From Eutrophocola salsuginis (GTDB lineage Bacteria > Pseudomonadota > Gammaproteobacteria > Pseudomonadales > Pseudohongiellaceae), in the NCBI GenBank assembly GCA_038147195.1, contig JAYQTB010000004.1, positions 434,001-498,000 on the forward strand: 64,000 nucleotides of DNA, read 5' to 3'. Of the stretch, positions 54,456 to 63,633 are shown piece by piece. Every line of letters starts with the position of its first letter. Within the stretch, counting starts at the first letter, position 1. Made by a program: the position numbers and the translations under genes. The notes under the pieces are model-generated. The model had not been told where the DNA came from. It saw nothing but the letters and a program-made list of their open reading frames with translations, and made no database searches.

Positions 54456-54817
54456 ATATCCACTAAAAAGAAAAGGAAAAAAGGGGAAAGGAGAAATAGC
54501 AGACAGATGATTTCCCCCACCCCCCGGAACAAAACAGATTCTCACGCCTTTACAGCTTGTTCTGGCAGCCCCCTGTCAACCGGAGGATCCCGTCGATAAC
54601 TTGGCAAGGAATCTCTTTCTGGGTGCCCACGTAGCGATCCTCGCAACCTTCAGCTCCTGCATATTCTTCGCAAGCACGCCGTTGGTTACCCTGATGGCCG
54701 ATAGCCTGTGTGCGACTTTCAACGTGTCGGAAGATTATGAGGACCCGGCGGAGAAGGTCAGCGTAGGACTACGCCCGGCCATAAATTTCGCAGGTTACAT
54801 GATGACGCACCTATACC
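54456..54817. other. 362-bp region without a convincing gene
   Basis: Purine-rich sequence follows the cytochrome stop (54456-54500). A short open frame at 54601-54834 with a TTG start has no recognisable similarity or Shine-Dalgarno and overlaps the end of the next gene. No hairpin or repeat was seen. Confidence 0.5.
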
Positions 54818-55117
54818 CTAGACAGGCGCGTTAGTGATAGCGCCGGCCGTGTTGATGGTGTCGAATACTTTTACGGTTACCCCATTTCGGGCACTTTTTA
54901 ACCGTTCGACAAGCGGGCCGCTGGCATAGGCGTCGGCATGCGCCCGATTATCGAACAGGTAAATGCCACCGGCGGTCTTGGTCGCTTCATCTACAAGCCA
55001 GATCTTCCATTGCAGGCCCTCCACCTCGGAAAAACGTGGCGCTGCTTCTATTGAATGTTTCTCCAGGTCGGCCTGGCTCTCGCTATAGGGAAAATTGATC
55101 TGGACAATGGTAGGCAT
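54818..55117 (-). CDS. YdhR-type monooxygenase-fold protein
   Basis: A 99-residue dimeric alpha-beta barrel (ferredoxin-like) protein of the YdhR family. Its features are TIVQINFPYSESQADLEKHSIEAAPRFSEVEGLQWKIWLVD and GGIYLFDNRAHADAYASGPLVERL. The family is related to ABM-type monooxygenases, but activity has not been shown for most members. It is a single gene close to a peroxiredoxin gene on the same strand. Confidence 0.85.
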   Translation of the reverse strand: MPTIVQINFPYSESQADLEKHSIEAAPRFSEVEGLQWKIWLVDEATKTAGGIYLFDNRAHADAYASGPLVERLKSARNGVTVKVFDTINTAGAITNAPV

Positions 55118-55194
55118 GCAGAGTTCTCAGTGTTAATTATTCAGGGAAGTTTATCGTAGACATGCATGTCACGTCGTGCAATCTGAAAGCCTGC

Positions 55195-55220
55195 AAAAAA
55201 AACCGGCCCAGAGGGCCGGT
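55195..55220 (-). terminator. Rho-independent terminator after the peroxiredoxin gene
   Basis: ACCGGCCC-AGA-GGGCCGGT forms a perfect stem at 55202-55220, followed on the minus strand by a T8 run. It lies about 155 bases below the peroxiredoxin stop. Confidence 0.8.
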
Positions 55221-55373
55221 ATAGAAAATGGATCAACAAAGGGGGGGGTTGATCCGAGGGGAAATAGTATTACTAAGGGGTCAGTACCTTTAAATTAATA
55301 TCTTTACCATAAGGTTATGTTGAATCATCTATTAATCTGTTACGTAGACCTGCCGTCAACGGATCACTTTTAA

Positions 55374-55913
55374 TCAGCTCGCTTGCTTTAAATGGTACTG
55401 CAGGTAGTCCAGCATGGTGTTTACATCGCTGCAGGTGAAGGGGTCATCCGGACAGTTGTCGGACTTGCCGGGCTCAACAAAAGCCTTTTCGACCTTGCCG
55501 TCGTTCACCAGGGCTGAGTAACGCCAGGAGCGGTCACCGAAACCGAGGTTTTCCTTCTTCACCAGCATGTCCATGCCCTTGGTGAAATGCGCATTGCCGT
55601 CGGGCAGCATCTTCACGTTTTTCACGCCGAGCTGTTTGGCCCACTGGAACATGGAGAAGGCATCGTTCACGCTCAGGCAGTAGACCTCGTCTACACCCAG
55701 TTTCTTCAGGGTGTCATATTCCTTTTCATAGCCCGGCAGGTGGGTGCTGCTGCAGGTCGGAGTAAAGGCGCCGGGCAGGGCGAACAGCACTACACGCTTG
55801 CCTTTGAAGATGTCGGCAGTGGAGACATCCTGCCAGCAAAAGGGGTTTTCGCCGCCGATGCTCTCATCGCGTACACGTGTTTTGAAAATCACTTGAGGTA
55901 CTAGCGTTTGCAT
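55374..55913 (-). CDS. Peroxiredoxin (Prx5 type)
   Basis: A 179-residue thiol peroxidase of the Prx5 group. The peroxidatic cysteine is Cys54 in LPGAFTPTCSSTHLPGYE, with Thr51 and the distal Arg in GFGDRSWRYSA. ATG 55913 is preferred; an upstream TTG would add four residues. Other Cys at SDNCPDDPFTCSD near the C-terminus may resolve the sulfenic acid. There is no glutaredoxin domain as seen in hybrid PrxGrx. The promoter carries an OxyR-like site, consistent with peroxide induction. Confidence 0.9.
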   Translation of the reverse strand: MQTLVPQVIFKTRVRDESIGGENPFCWQDVSTADIFKGKRVVLFALPGAFTPTCSSTHLPGYEKEYDTLKKLGVDEVYCLSVNDAFSMFQWAKQLGVKNVKMLPDGNAHFTKGMDMLVKKENLGFGDRSWRYSALVNDGKVEKAFVEPGKSDNCPDDPFTCSDVNTMLDYLQYHLKQAS

Positions 55914-56008
55914 AGTTATATCCAAAAGTTGGTTGGTTCTTAAACATGACAGTTCTATGAACTGCCGTTATGTGAGGGAAATATAAGGGCTGACTTACAA
56001 TAGATAAA

Positions 56009-56045
56009 ATATATTAATTCTATTGAATGAATAGGAATTAGCTAT
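56009..56045 (-). promoter_or_regulatory. OxyR-like operator upstream of the peroxiredoxin gene
   Basis: Four quarter-sites ATAT-N7-CTAT-N7-ATAG-N7-CTAT start at 56009, 56020, 56031 and 56042. OxyR binds ATAG-N7-CTAT-N7-ATAG-N7-CTAT; 15 of the 16 key bases match. It lies about 95-130 bases upstream of the peroxiredoxin ATG, in the only promoter region there. Confidence 0.7.
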
Positions 56046-56071
56046 TAAATGGATATGCCCGGTAAGCGGGT

Positions 56072-56926
56072 TCAGCGGCTAGTTGTAGCAGCCTCGTAGC
56101 CGAGGATGATCTTCTTCTTTTCACTGCCCCAACGGTACTGCCCTGTGTCGCCATGTTTCCTTACTACCCGGTGGCAGGGGATCAGCCAGGCAATACTGTT
56201 ACGGGCTATGGCCGAGGCACTGGCACGTGTGGCGGAGGGTTTGCCTGCCAGCCCGGCGATATCTTCATAGGAGGTTACCTGACCATAAGGAATGCGCAGC
56301 AGGGCCTGCCACACCTGGATCTGGAAATCGGTGCCCTTTAGGAGCAGGCTGATTTCTGTTGGGCCAGCATCGGGTTTGTCAAATAGTTGCCGGTGCACAA
56401 TTGTCGTGGCCTTTGCGTCGCGGATGATCACCGACAGAGGCCAATTTTCGCGGAAATTATCGAGTGAGTCTTTCTCGTTGGCATCGATGAATTCGAGATG
56501 GCAGATGGCCTTATCCTTGAGAGCCAGCAGGTAAGGGCCAAGCGGTGACTCAAATATACCATAGCGGATCACGAGTCCCTTGCCTAGGTAGCGATACTGG
56601 GCCGGCGTCATAGCCTCGTTACTGATGAAGAGTTCATGCATCCTGCCTGATCCCGACAGGTTTGCCTGATAACACGCATCCAATGGGCGCATGCCTTCGT
56701 CGAGCAATTTCTTGATGTATTGCTTGCTCAGGTACTGGCTGAAGCGTTTAGGGCTGATTCCTACCCAGCTTGAAAACTGTTTCTGGAAATCGAATTCGCT
56801 CAATCCGCAGGCGCTGGCCAGTTCCGCAAGGGGAGGAGGAGTGTCACGATGGCTGGCCAGAATATGCAGTGCCTTTTCCAAGGTGGTATAAATGGATACG
56901 CTGGGGTTGGTGATTATGTGGTTCAT
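56072..56926 (-). CDS. AraC-type regulator fused to methylated-DNA-protein-cysteine methyltransferase (Ada-like)
   Basis: A 284-residue protein with an AraC HTH (about residues 15-100, LAELASACGLSEFDFQKQFSSWVGISPKRFSQYL) joined to an O6-methylguanine methyltransferase domain (about 190-280, TDFQIQVWQALLRIPYGQVTSYEDIA). The acceptor Cys251 is in IPCHRVV. The N-terminal zinc-Cys phosphotriester domain of E. coli Ada is absent, so the methyl-phosphate sensor is missing; regulation must come from another signal, or the HTH only aids DNA binding. Direct repair of alkylated bases is expected. Confidence 0.9.
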   Translation of the reverse strand: MNHIITNPSVSIYTTLEKALHILASHRDTPPPLAELASACGLSEFDFQKQFSSWVGISPKRFSQYLSKQYIKKLLDEGMRPLDACYQANLSGSGRMHELFISNEAMTPAQYRYLGKGLVIRYGIFESPLGPYLLALKDKAICHLEFIDANEKDSLDNFRENWPLSVIIRDAKATTIVHRQLFDKPDAGPTEISLLLKGTDFQIQVWQALLRIPYGQVTSYEDIAGLAGKPSATRASASAIARNSIAWLIPCHRVVRKHGDTGQYRWGSEKKKIILGYEAATTSR

Positions 56927-57032
56927 GGGGCTAACTTAAGAGGGTTCACCCTAAAAGCAAATAAGTTTCTTGAGGTGTAATCGATCAGTTCCAAGATAGC
57001 CATTGGCCTATGTTAAGTAATAGAATCCGGAC

Positions 57033-58487
57033 ATGTTGTTTTCGTTCTCCATGCGGCAGAAAGTCGGACTAGTCATTGGCCCTCTGCTGTTTGCACTGGT
57101 GTTACTGATGCCGTTGCCGGAAGGCATGAGCGTGGAGGCGTCGCGCGTTGCCGCGGTGGCGCTCTTGATGGCCTGTTTCTGGATGGCGGAAACGGTGCCG
57201 ATTCCAGCCACGGCCATGCTGCCGATTTTTCTGTTCCCCCTATTGGATATCCTGCCGACTGGCGACACCACGCTGTCATACGGCAACGAGATCCTGTTTC
57301 TTTTCATGGGCGGTTTCCTGATCGCTGTTGCCATGCAGAAATGGAACCTGCACCGGCGTATCGCGCTCAACGTCATCATACGGGTGGGTAGCAGTCCGAA
57401 CCGCCTGGTGCTGGGTTTCATGTTGGCCACCGCGTTGCTGTCCATGTGGATCAGCAATACCGCCACCTGCGTCATGATGACCCCGGTGGCCATTGCCGTG
57501 GTCGAACAGACACGCATGGAGATGGCACGTGAAACTCCGGGAGGACGTTACAATTTTGGTACTGCCCTGATGCTGGGCATCGCGTATTCATCTTCGGCGG
57601 GTGGTGTTTCCACGCTGGTAGGTACGCCGCCCAACGCCATTCTCATTGGCATCATCGATACACTCTATGGCTACCAGATTAGTTTCGTCGACTGGATGAA
57701 ACTTGGCATACCCGTTTCCATTTGTATGCTGGCAACTATCTGGTTCATCCTAACGCGCGTGATGTACCGCATGGATGATGCCGACATCTCCAGTGAACAG
57801 GCGCACCAGCATATCCAGAGACAGCTGGACGATATGGGGCTGATGAGCGGCGAGGAGAAGAAGGTGGCGATTCTGTTCTTCCTGGTTGCCATGAGCTGGA
57901 TCCTGCGCGGCCTGTTCACCCCGGCTTGGCTCAGCTTCGTGTCGGATCCGGCTATTGGCATGTGCGGTGCCTTCCTTTTGTTCATCATACCTGCAGGCAG
58001 AGACAAGGGAGGCTTCATACTCGACTGGGACACGGCGAAGACCATTCCCTGGGACATCATCATCCTCATGGGTGGCGGATTTGCCCTGGCATCTGGTTTC
58101 AGCGAGTCTGGGCTGACGGCCTGGCTGGCCAACCAGCTCAGCATTCTGCAGGGCGTGCATTTTTTCGTCCTGATTGTCGTTGTGGTCCTTTTCGTCACTT
58201 TCCTCACCGAGATGACCTCCAACGCTGCCACCGCGACCCTGTTCATCCCTGTGATGGGCGCACTCGCGATTACCATGGAGTTGCATCCCTTCGCCCTCAT
58301 GGTGCCGGCGGCTCTCGGCGCCTCTTTCGCTTTCATGTTGCCCGTTGCGACGCCGCCCAACGCTATTGTCTTTGCCAGCCGCCAGATCACCATCGGACAG
58401 ATGGCACGTACCGGGCTGGTACTTAACTTGCTGGGTGCCATAATCATCAGTGTCCTGAGTTATCTACTGCTGGGTCAGTTGCAATAA
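57033..58487 (+). CDS. DASS family (SLC13) sodium:dicarboxylate/anion symporter
   Basis: A 484-residue polytopic symporter. Two copies of the SNT-type motif (WISNTATCVMMTPVAIAV, about 140-157; MTSNAATATLFIPVMGALAI, about 392-411) and two GTPPNA/ATPPNA turns are the ion and substrate site of the family. N-terminal segment FLFMGGFLIAVAMQKWNLHRRIAL is typical. Substrate likely a C4/C6 dicarboxylate or sulfate. It has no operon partner apparent; an AI-2E-type permease follows 101 bases later. Confidence 0.9.
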   Translation: MLFSFSMRQKVGLVIGPLLFALVLLMPLPEGMSVEASRVAAVALLMACFWMAETVPIPATAMLPIFLFPLLDILPTGDTTLSYGNEILFLFMGGFLIAVAMQKWNLHRRIALNVIIRVGSSPNRLVLGFMLATALLSMWISNTATCVMMTPVAIAVVEQTRMEMARETPGGRYNFGTALMLGIAYSSSAGGVSTLVGTPPNAILIGIIDTLYGYQISFVDWMKLGIPVSICMLATIWFILTRVMYRMDDADISSEQAHQHIQRQLDDMGLMSGEEKKVAILFFLVAMSWILRGLFTPAWLSFVSDPAIGMCGAFLLFIIPAGRDKGGFILDWDTAKTIPWDIIILMGGGFALASGFSESGLTAWLANQLSILQGVHFFVLIVVVVLFVTFLTEMTSNAATATLFIPVMGALAITMELHPFALMVPAALGASFAFMLPVATPPNAIVFASRQITIGQMARTGLVLNLLGAIIISVLSYLLLGQLQ

Positions 58488-58588
58488 GGCAAGCAGGCTC
58501 CGGGCTGTCTGGTGTAAGGCGCGAAAGATGCGGCAAGGTAAAACAGGATAAAGTAGACTTTAGGCAAAACAACACTCGGGGAAACCGC

Positions 58589-59650
58589 GTGGTAGATAAC
58601 AAGCTAAAGTTGCAAAACTTTGTCATGAGCAGCATTCTGGTTGCCCTGGTGTTATTCCTCCTGGTAGTTGGGCAAACCATCCTGCTGCCGCTGGTCATCG
58701 CCGTAGTATTCTGGTACCTGATCAATCTGATGTCAGAAGGTTTCGGTCGTATCAGGGTAGGTGACAAACTCTTGCCGAAAACCGTGCGTTACTCGCTCTC
58801 CTTTCTCACTTTTTTTGCCATCATATGGGGCATCGTGGAGCTGATCGCCAGCAATATTGCCGGTGTGGTACGTGTCGCGCCCATCTACCAGGTCAACCTG
58901 GAAAACCGCTGGGATAGCCTGCTGAGGTTGCTGCGAATCCAGGAGGAGCCGACCCTCAGTCAGTTGACGGCGCTGGTCGATCTCGGAGAAATCATCACCG
59001 GGCTGGCATCGTCGTTGACTAATATCGCAGCCAACATGGGCGTGATTCTGATTTATGTAGTCTTCCTATTGCTGGAGCAGGGCAATTTCAGTGGTAAGGT
59101 AGCCTCCCTGGCGAACGATCCAGTCAAGGAAAAGCGTGTTCGCATGCTGATTCGCAAGATCAACGAAGACGTAAAGAAATATATCAGCATCAAGATGCTG
59201 ACCAGTAGCCTGACCGGAATACTGAGTTACGCCTTCATGAAGTTTGTTGGTGTGGATTTCGCCGAATTCTGGGCGCTGCTGATCTTCCTGCTGAACTTCA
59301 TTCCCACCATCGGCTCGATCTTAGCAACCATCTTTCCGTCGCTAATCACATTGGTGCAGTTTGATATCTACACGCCGTTCTTTTTGGTGCTCGGTGGCGT
59401 GACGGCAATCCAGGTTTGCGTCGGCAATATTCTGGAGCCGCGCCTGATGGGCAACTCGCTCAACCTGAGCCCGCTTATCATCCTGCTCAACCTTTCCCTT
59501 TGGGGGCTTATTTGGGGGATTCCAGGCATGTTTTTGTGCGTGCCATTACTTGTGATCTCGATGATCGTCTTTTCGCATATCCCGCAAACCCGGTCTATTG
59601 CGATACTAATGTCCCGGGACGGCAGGATTACCAAGATTTTTGAACAGTAA
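58589..59650 (+). CDS. AI-2E family transporter (PerM/YdiK-type permease)
   Basis: A 353-residue membrane protein from GTG 58589 (Shine-Dalgarno CGGGGAAA). It has the layout of the AI-2E_transport family (PF01594): four N-terminal helices, a soluble middle with KINEDVKKYISIKMLTSSLTGILSYAFMKFVGVDFAEFWALL, and C-terminal helices with NFIPTIGSILATIFPSLITLVQ and GNILEPRLMGNSLNLSPLIILLNLSLWGLIWGIPGMFL. Family members include Na+/H+ antiporters and the disputed AI-2 exporter TqsA. Substrate undetermined. Confidence 0.88.
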   Translation: MVDNKLKLQNFVMSSILVALVLFLLVVGQTILLPLVIAVVFWYLINLMSEGFGRIRVGDKLLPKTVRYSLSFLTFFAIIWGIVELIASNIAGVVRVAPIYQVNLENRWDSLLRLLRIQEEPTLSQLTALVDLGEIITGLASSLTNIAANMGVILIYVVFLLLEQGNFSGKVASLANDPVKEKRVRMLIRKINEDVKKYISIKMLTSSLTGILSYAFMKFVGVDFAEFWALLIFLLNFIPTIGSILATIFPSLITLVQFDIYTPFFLVLGGVTAIQVCVGNILEPRLMGNSLNLSPLIILLNLSLWGLIWGIPGMFLCVPLLVISMIVFSHIPQTRSIAILMSRDGRITKIFEQ

Positions 59651-59860
59651 ATTCCGTCGTAATCCCGTGAAATCCTCCCAGATGGAGTATACAATTGAGG
59701 AAATTTTTAGAAAAAGTTCAATAGGATAGGACAATCTAAGAATATATCTTTAGAAGAATATAAAGAGAGTGACATGGAGGGTTGCAGGGATGATGACATG
59801 GATAGTAAAGATCCAGTGAGAATCACAATTATTAAAGACAGCTAAATATTGGGGGTAACC

Positions 59861-62464
59861 ATGTCCACACCAGCTAGCAAAGTTACTGCGATCAGATTTA
59901 AACGGCATGCCCTGGCTTTAGGTGTCGCACTGTCCGGCTTGACCATTCAGCCGGCAGCGGCGCAGGTGCTCGAGGAAATTACAGTTACCGCCCAGCTCAG
60001 GGAGGAAAACATCCAAGAGGTGCCGGTAGCAGTCTCGGCCATTTCCGGGGTCTGGCTCGAAGACAATTCCATCAAGGATGTTCAGGAGCTCATGTGGAGT
60101 GTCCCCGGGCTCGTGGTGGGAACCAATCAGAGTTCAGGCACGGGTAACTTCCAGATTCGTGGCGTAGGCACCGGCGCACAGAATTTCGGCCTGGAGTCTT
60201 CCGTAGGCCTGTATGTGGACGGTGTGTATCGTGCCAGGCAGGCATCATTGTTCAACCAGCTGGTCGACCTTGAGGCCGTGGAGGTTCTTCGCGGCCCGCA
60301 GGGAACGCTCTTCGGCAAGAACTCAGCGTCCGGCGCGTTGCTGCTTCGCACTGTGGCGCCTTCCCATGAACGCGATGCCTTCGTGGAAGTCACCGCCGGA
60401 AATTACTCCATGATTAACGTCAATGCCGCCTCCAACTTCAGCTTGAGCGAGACCCTGACTGCACGCACCACCGTGTATACCAGTGAGCGCGATGGTTACA
60501 TTGATGTCGATAACCTGGACGGGGATATCAACGATAGGTCCCGCTGGGGCATTCGGCAGCAATTCCTTTATCAACCAAGTGAGGATCTCTCGGCCAGGTT
60601 GATCATCGATTATTCGGAAATCGATGAAGTTTGCTGTGCTGCCTTGACCCTGAAGGACAGCCTCGTTGCTTCGGGCAGGACCAACAACGGGGCTCCGGTA
60701 TATGGTTCTGACGCCATTCTGACAGCACTTGGCGGCACAATATATCGAACCGGCAGCTTTGAAGATGGAAGGCTCTCCCTAAACACCTTGCCTAGGTCCG
60801 AGAACGAGGACAGTGGCATATCACTTGAAATCAATCGCAGCCTAGGTGATCTGGATTTTGTTTCCATCTCAGCCTATCGCAACTTTGATATCAGAGATGC
60901 AATTGACGCAGACTTTAGTAATGTCGACCTGGCGAGCAGGTACCAAGATGCCCGGCAGAGCATGCTATCCCAAGAATTTCGAATTTCCAGTGATCAGACA
61001 GAGCGTTTTAGGTATATAGCTGGTCTGTATTTTTATAAGCAGGAGTTAGAAAGTAAGGATTATCTTTATCTCGGGAGTCGATTGCCAAACTATGCCGTTG
61101 CCGCCTCTCCAGACGTTTTGGGCGCGTTATTAGCTACTCCTCCCCAGTTACTTGGATTTATCAATTATGTGTATGGTACGTCATTCGGTCCCTCATTTGC
61201 CCCCCCAGTAGCACCAGGTAACACGATTCAAGATTATAGTGACCAGGATCATCGAGCCAACGCGATATTCGCTCGAATTGATTACGATCTAACCGACAAT
61301 GTCGAATTCAACGCTGGAATAAGATATACAGACGAGAGCAAGGACATGACAAGCCGATTTAGGGAGTCTGTATTCACCCCTGGACCAGCTGATGTTAACG
61401 TCCAGGCTATAGGCGCTGCCCTCACAATTGCAGGTGAACAGGCCAAGGCCGCAGCGGGAGCTCCTCCGGGAGATGGTACCGGGAATACCTTTAATCCCGC
61501 CCTCGCGGCGATGAATCCCGCACCATACCTGCCGGCTCTGAATGTGCTCTACCTCCCGGGATGGGCCAATTGCAGCATCACCGTGCGCTTCTGTCCTCGG
61601 CCGGACATCAATGCCGACCTGGATGACAGCCGGGTGACCGGTAATGTGGGCTTGTCATGGCGCCCTGATGATTCCAGCCTGATATATGCGTCCTATGGCA
61701 CAGGTTACAAGTCGGGTGGCACCAATACCGACAGGATCGGCCTGGGATTCGACACCATATTCGATTCGGAAGACACTACGACGTTTGAACTGGGCATAAA
61801 GAAGGACTTTATCAATAATAACCTTCGCATGAATCTCGCATTTTTCGATATGGAGGTTGAGGACCTGCAAACCAATACGTTCACCGGTACCGCATTCAAC
61901 CTGCAAAACGCCGGCCGGGTGGATGTGCAGGGCGTGGAGGCCGAAATCTGGTGGAATCCGACTGATTCGCTTAATTTCTTCATGACATATGCGTACACCG
62001 ATTCCAGCTTTGAAGATTTTGAGAAGGGCAACTGCCAGATCTCGAATATTTTCCATACGGGAGCCCCATCGGAGGCGGCCCAATTGCTAACTCAGGGATA
62101 CTGTAATCGAAGCGGCGACAGGGTAAGTAATGTTTCTGATAATTATTTCACCTTGAACGCTTCCAAAAGTTTCATGATGGGCAACGGTACAGAGGTTCTT
62201 CTTGGCGCCGAATATGTGAACTATTCGGATATGATGATGCATAGCAATAATGATCCTTTCGCTGTCCAGGACAGCCGCGACTTCATTAACCTGCGTGCTA
62301 TTGCCCGAATGCCTTCCGGCCTGGAGGTCATGTTGTGGGGGAGGAACATCAATGATGAAAGCTGGTACGGTACCGTGTTTGATACTCCCTTGCAGGACGG
62401 CAAGTTGAGTGCCTACCCACGAGAGCCGCAAACCTACGGAATTACCGTCCGCAAGGTTTTCTGA
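59861..62464 (+). CDS. TonB-dependent receptor
   Basis: An 867-residue outer-membrane receptor from ATG 59861 (Shine-Dalgarno GGGGG). The signal peptide ends near QPAAAQ; the plug (about 30-160) has EEITVTAQLREENIQEVPVAVSAISG and GPQGTLFGKNSASGALLLRTV, and the barrel ends YGITVRKVF with a terminal Phe. Several long loops carry Cys pairs, e.g. CSITVRFCPRPD. Between about 60950 and 61400 the DNA is clearly more AT-rich than its flanks and falls in barrel loops. Substrate unknown; no ABC partner nearby. Confidence 0.92.
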   Translation: MSTPASKVTAIRFKRHALALGVALSGLTIQPAAAQVLEEITVTAQLREENIQEVPVAVSAISGVWLEDNSIKDVQELMWSVPGLVVGTNQSSGTGNFQIRGVGTGAQNFGLESSVGLYVDGVYRARQASLFNQLVDLEAVEVLRGPQGTLFGKNSASGALLLRTVAPSHERDAFVEVTAGNYSMINVNAASNFSLSETLTARTTVYTSERDGYIDVDNLDGDINDRSRWGIRQQFLYQPSEDLSARLIIDYSEIDEVCCAALTLKDSLVASGRTNNGAPVYGSDAILTALGGTIYRTGSFEDGRLSLNTLPRSENEDSGISLEINRSLGDLDFVSISAYRNFDIRDAIDADFSNVDLASRYQDARQSMLSQEFRISSDQTERFRYIAGLYFYKQELESKDYLYLGSRLPNYAVAASPDVLGALLATPPQLLGFINYVYGTSFGPSFAPPVAPGNTIQDYSDQDHRANAIFARIDYDLTDNVEFNAGIRYTDESKDMTSRFRESVFTPGPADVNVQAIGAALTIAGEQAKAAAGAPPGDGTGNTFNPALAAMNPAPYLPALNVLYLPGWANCSITVRFCPRPDINADLDDSRVTGNVGLSWRPDDSSLIYASYGTGYKSGGTNTDRIGLGFDTIFDSEDTTTFELGIKKDFINNNLRMNLAFFDMEVEDLQTNTFTGTAFNLQNAGRVDVQGVEAEIWWNPTDSLNFFMTYAYTDSSFEDFEKGNCQISNIFHTGAPSEAAQLLTQGYCNRSGDRVSNVSDNYFTLNASKSFMMGNGTEVLLGAEYVNYSDMMMHSNNDPFAVQDSRDFINLRAIARMPSGLEVMLWGRNINDESWYGTVFDTPLQDGKLSAYPREPQTYGITVRKVF

Positions 62465-62482
62465 TTCCGTTGAGACAAAGAC

Positions 62483-62514
62483 GGCCCGGACAGAAATGGC
62501 CGGGCCTTTTTTTT
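62483..62514 (+). terminator. Rho-independent terminator after the TonB receptor gene
   Basis: GGCCCGG (62483-62489) pairs with CCGGGCC (62500-62506) across a ten-base loop and is followed by T8. Confidence 0.88.
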
Positions 62515-62520
62515 ATTGGT

Positions 62521-63438
62521 TCAGGGAATCTGCTCCTTGAGGCGACCGGCTTCGAGAAGGGCGGCATCAAAAAATTTTACGACTCGGCGTTCAAATTCCT
62601 CTGGCAGTGCACTATCGAAATCCGCATGACCAATACCATGTTCCAGCCATAACTCGCGCGGCTCTCCTGCGGCTTCGAAAAGCCGTTCGCCGCTACTGGT
62701 TGAAATCACGTCGTCGTCAAGACTGTGAATGATCAATACCGGCCTTGGGCTGATTTCGCCGATCCAGCGTTTGGTATCAATGGTGCCAATGTCGATACCT
62801 GTTTCCCGCTCTGCCCAGAATCGGATCATGGGTGCGAACGGAAATGGAGGCAGCCCTGTAAAATGCCGTATGCTGGTTTCAATTGTATCCTGCAGCGATG
62901 AAAATGCACTGTGGGCAACCACCGCGGCTATGCCGTTATTAGCGGCCGCATACTGGATAACCAGTGATCCCCCCAATGAATCGCCGAGCATGCCAATGCG
63001 TCCAGGATTGATATCGGGTAGTTGCCGGGCAAACCTGTACCAGGCATCAAGGTCTTTCATTTCCTCCACGCCGAATGTGATCGTCTCTCCTGCATTCACG
63101 TCATGAGACCTGACTGACATGACCAACACGCCGTAGCCTGCCTGGGACAACATGACGGCTTCTTCCAGATGACCCATGCGATCCCATTTATAGCCATGCT
63201 GCATGAGAATCACGGCGCCATTACGGGATTCGATGAACCAGCCGCTCAGAGTGAAGCCATCACTGCTGGTGACCTGGACGTCGCGGTAGTCCAATCCGAA
63301 ATCGGCCGGGGTTTTGTCGACAGTTCGCCGCGAACTCATTGGATGAGTAACCAGCCCATGGGCTTGCCAAATGGCAAAAAGGTTAAGGAGCACCGCCAGA
63401 CCAAGCACCAGGGTTGCCGTCAATTTTAGTATTTTCAC
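62521..63438 (-). CDS. Alpha/beta hydrolase
   Basis: A 305-residue membrane-anchored hydrolase. GTG 63438 follows AGGGGATC and opens a hydrophobic segment (LKLTATLVLGLAVLLNLFAIWQAHG), which fits better than the upstream extension to 63534. The fold has AVILMQHGYKWDRMGH, the nucleophile elbow GMLGDSLGGSLVI, an Asp in HSLDDDVI, and a His in EHGIGHADF. Related proteins are esterases or peptidases of the DUF3887/YfhR-like group. Single gene, divergent from alaS. Confidence 0.85.
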   Translation of the reverse strand: MKILKLTATLVLGLAVLLNLFAIWQAHGLVTHPMSSRRTVDKTPADFGLDYRDVQVTSSDGFTLSGWFIESRNGAVILMQHGYKWDRMGHLEEAVMLSQAGYGVLVMSVRSHDVNAGETITFGVEEMKDLDAWYRFARQLPDINPGRIGMLGDSLGGSLVIQYAAANNGIAAVVAHSAFSSLQDTIETSIRHFTGLPPFPFAPMIRFWAERETGIDIGTIDTKRWIGEISPRPVLIIHSLDDDVISTSSGERLFEAAGEPRELWLEHGIGHADFDSALPEEFERRVVKFFDAALLEAGRLKEQIP

Positions 63439-63633
63439 GTCATGATCCCCTGATTTAAGCCTGCCGCCCAGATTGCCAGGTTGCAGTACGGGTAGTGCCG
63501 TAGTTGGTTGAAATAACTCTATAAATAATAGCAATTTAGCCTTGGGAGTATATAATTATCGCCTTTTTAAATCAGCCAAACCGCCTCTATTGCAGGGTTT
63601 ACATGACAGGGGTGTTTCCATGAGTCAGAAGAT

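Noticed and set aside
54601..54834. Open frame of 77 codons with a TTG start after the cytochrome gene
   Set aside because: No ribosome-binding site or similarity, and it overlaps the end of the convergent YdhR-type gene.
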